7,856 nt of DNA. It comes from an uncultured Hyphomonadaceae bacterium (GTDB lineage Bacteria > Pseudomonadota > Alphaproteobacteria > Caulobacterales > Hyphomonadaceae). Below the pieces are notes generated by a model. That model was given only the letters and a program-made list of their open reading frames with translations, was not told the DNA's origin and did no database searches. Within the stretch, counting starts at the first letter, position 1, and each line of letters starts with the position of its first letter. The stretch spans positions 1 through 7,856 of the forward strand of contig CALLCD010000096.1 of assembly GCA_938049795.1 (NCBI GenBank), written 5' to 3'. Of this stretch, positions 6,030-7,856 are shown one piece after another. The position numbers were made by a program, and so were the translations under genes.

Positions 6030-7820
6030 TTAGAATTTGAAGCCGCCATTGAGGATCGAATTATAAGTCTCCTGCGTCAGAAGCACATATTTGCGCTTGT
6101 CCGGATGGGCAAACCAGACCGGCTCGCCAACCGCTTCAGGATCAAACCCCTCACGCACCAGATCGACTTTGCGATATTTGAACGTCCCCGTCGTTTCCGC
6201 CTCGCGCTGGACCCGCAAAAATACCGGCACCGCATAGGCTGGCAGCCGCGCTTTGAGCTCGTCGAGCAGATGTTCAAAATCCACATCCCCATTGAGCGTA
6301 ATCGCGCCCATGCCCGCTTTGCCATCCATGCCGCGGATCGGCACACCGTAAACATTCGCCAGCGCAATCCCATCAATACCGGTCAGCGCTTCGCCGACTT
6401 CATTGGTCGAGACATTCTCACCCTTCCAGCGGAACGTGTCGCCAATCCGGTCTACAAAATAGATATAACCGTCCGCATCCTTGCGCATCAGATCGCCCGT
6501 CCGAAACCACAAATCGCCCGGCTCGAACACATCACGCAGCAGCTTCTTCTTGGTCGCTTCGGGATCATTATACCCCTCAAACCGCGTCCGCGCCTCATTG
6601 CCCACACGGCCCAGCACTTCCGCAGGCTCATCAGGGTCCGCCACAATGCAAAACCCGTCCGCCCCGCGAATAGGCACTTCTTCCTCAATGTCGAATTTCA
6701 CAAAGGCGACATGATCAAACTTCTTCTCAAGCAGCTTCGGAATACGCCCGACCGCGCCGACCTTGCCGTCAAAATTCAGGAACGAGACATTGCCCTCCGT
6801 CGAGCCATAAAACTCGACCAGCGACGGCACATTGAACCTGTCGAGAAACTCCTGCCAGATCTCCGGCCGCAACCCATTGCCAAATCCCGTCCGCAGCTTG
6901 TGCGCGCGCTCTTTGGGATGGGGCGGCTGATTGAGCAAATAGCGGCACAGCTCGCCAATATAGACAAACACTGTCGCGCCCTGATCGGCCACATCATCCC
7001 AGAAATTCGACGCCGAAAACTTCCGTCGCAAAATAATGCTCGCGCCCGAATAAAGTGCAATGCCAACCGCACACAATCCGCCCGTGCCATGATAGAGCGG
7101 CAGCGTAATGTAAACGCGGTCCCGCGCCGTCGTCCCCGTCGGGGTCACAAAGGTCCGCATCATGCCTTGCGTGCGCCCCTGAACGAGCTTTGCCGCTTTC
7201 GGCAATCCGGTTGTCCCCGATGTATACACAAACAGCGCCAGATCCGCGCCGTTGAGCCCTGCTCTGTGGCTCCGATCCGGCCGCGCATCAGACATCTCGC
7301 CAAGCGCTGCCTGCAAATCCGAGCCCCCATCGGCCTCGCCATATGCCCAGAATGTCAACTCGCCCGTCAAATGCGGCCGCGCCGTCCCCAGCAAGCCCGC
7401 CTGATCCACGCCAAAGATCACCGCTTTCGAATCCGCAATATTGACGCAATGGGCGAGCCCTTCGTCGCTCAAATTATGATTGATCAGCCCCGTCACCACG
7501 CCAACTTTCGCCAGCCCGAACCAGATCGCGATATATTCAGGACAATTGCCCATAAACAGCGCCACCGCGTCCCCGGCCTTGAGCCCCTGAGCGAGCGCCC
7601 AATGCGCCACCCGATTGGCTAATTGGTCGAGCTCGCCATAGGTCACCAGCTCGCCTTCAAACCGCACGGCCACATTCGCGCTGTGCCGGTCCACGCTGCG
7701 CTCGAGGTCATCAGCCAGCAGATTGGTGCTTTCAGGCGATATATCGCTGGTATATTTGAGCAGTTTCCGAATGCCGGAAATCGTCGCCCAGTCGCGCTGT
7801 AAATTCGCAATCAATCCCAT
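6030..7820 (-). CDS. FATP/very-long-chain-type acyl-CoA synthetase (AMP-forming)
   Basis: A 596-residue enzyme of the adenylate-forming superfamily that activates fatty acids to acyl-CoA with ATP and CoA, feeding beta-oxidation or lipid synthesis. The ATP-binding P-loop YTSGTTGLPK is at 199-208, the adenine motif FYGSTEGN at 337-344, the TGD aspartate at 441-443, and the hinge signature DRIGDTFRWKGEN at 457-469. Lys548 in TGTFKYRK is the catalytic lysine of the small C-terminal domain. The WKGENVSTNEV wording and FYGSTEGN mark the FATP/FadD6-like branch (long- and very-long-chain acids, bile-acid and steroid-side-chain synthetases) rather than classical FadD, so chain-length preference is uncertain. 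There is no N-terminal membrane helix, unlike animal FATPs, so it is probably soluble or peripheral. The start is supported by a strong ribosome binding site, and all motifs are intact. It precedes mgtE on the same strand. Confidence 0.93.
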   Translation of the reverse strand: MGLIANLQRDWATISGIRKLLKYTSDISPESTNLLADDLERSVDRHSANVAVRFEGELVTYGELDQLANRVAHWALAQGLKAGDAVALFMGNCPEYIAIWFGLAKVGVVTGLINHNLSDEGLAHCVNIADSKAVIFGVDQAGLLGTARPHLTGELTFWAYGEADGGSDLQAALGEMSDARPDRSHRAGLNGADLALFVYTSGTTGLPKAAKLVQGRTQGMMRTFVTPTGTTARDRVYITLPLYHGTGGLCAVGIALYSGASIILRRKFSASNFWDDVADQGATVFVYIGELCRYLLNQPPHPKERAHKLRTGFGNGLRPEIWQEFLDRFNVPSLVEFYGSTEGNVSFLNFDGKVGAVGRIPKLLEKKFDHVAFVKFDIEEEVPIRGADGFCIVADPDEPAEVLGRVGNEARTRFEGYNDPEATKKKLLRDVFEPGDLWFRTGDLMRKDADGYIYFVDRIGDTFRWKGENVSTNEVGEALTGIDGIALANVYGVPIRGMDGKAGMGAITLNGDVDFEHLLDELKARLPAYAVPVFLRVQREAETTGTFKYRKVDLVREGFDPEAVGEPVWFAHPDKRKYVLLTQETYNSILNGGFKF

Positions 7821-7825
7821 GCCAG

Positions 7826-7830
7826 CTCCT
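7826..7830 (-). promoter_or_regulatory. Ribosome binding site of the acyl-CoA synthetase gene
   Basis: AGGAG on the minus strand lies five bases before the ATG at 7820 and decides the start. Only 36 bases upstream of the gene are in the window, too few to judge its promoter. Confidence 0.8.
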
Positions 7831-7856
7831 ATTTGGTCCTACCGTCCATAGAACGG

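Noticed and set aside
6105..7622. 505-codon plus-strand open frame opposite the acyl-CoA synthetase
   Set aside because: Low-complexity Arg/His/Ile/Pro-rich translation with no motif; the opposite strand has every acyl-CoA synthetase motif in order.

Overview
The window looks like chromosomal DNA of a GC-rich (about 60 percent) alphaproteobacterium. It most likely belongs to the Caulobacterales in the broad sense, in a Hyphomonadaceae- or Maricaulaceae-like lineage. The strongest clue is an SpmX-type cell-polarity protein at 3064-4491. It has a phage-lysozyme-derived domain, a long acidic linker and two C-terminal membrane helices, an architecture known from stalked and polar alphaproteobacteria. 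The genus call is inference. I see no mobile element, CRISPR array, tRNA or rRNA.

Layout. (1) Positions 1-1030, minus: the N-terminal two thirds of a methylcrotonyl-CoA carboxylase beta subunit (leucine breakdown), cut by the window edge. (2) Positions 1031-1200: a 170-base divergent intergenic region. (3) Positions 1201-2994, plus: an NTE-type patatin phospholipase with an N-terminal cyclic-nucleotide-binding-like domain. (4) Positions 2995-3063: a 69-base convergent gap without a convincing terminator. (5) Positions 3064-4491, minus: spmX. (6) Positions 4492-4554: a 63-base gap holding a good sigma-54 promoter candidate and two adjacent GANTC (CcrM) sites. (7) Positions 4555-5946, minus: mgtE, a Mg2+ channel/transporter. 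(8) Positions 5947-6029: an 83-base gap with two small palindromes. (9) Positions 6030-7820, minus: a FATP/very-long-chain-type acyl-CoA synthetase.

How the genes fit together. The acyl-CoA synthetase, mgtE and spmX lie head to tail on the minus strand with short gaps and could be partly co-transcribed. The promoter candidate before spmX suggests that spmX also has its own cell-cycle-controlled start, as the Caulobacter gene does through sigma-54 and TacA. The carboxylase, phospholipase and acyl-CoA synthetase all concern acyl or lipid metabolism, but they face different ways and nothing shows that they form one pathway. The part most worth a second look is spmX. Two of the three canonical lysozyme catalytic residues are replaced, its linker carries a repeated short motif, and its promoter region combines sigma-54 and CcrM signals. 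I did not find a wholly new system.
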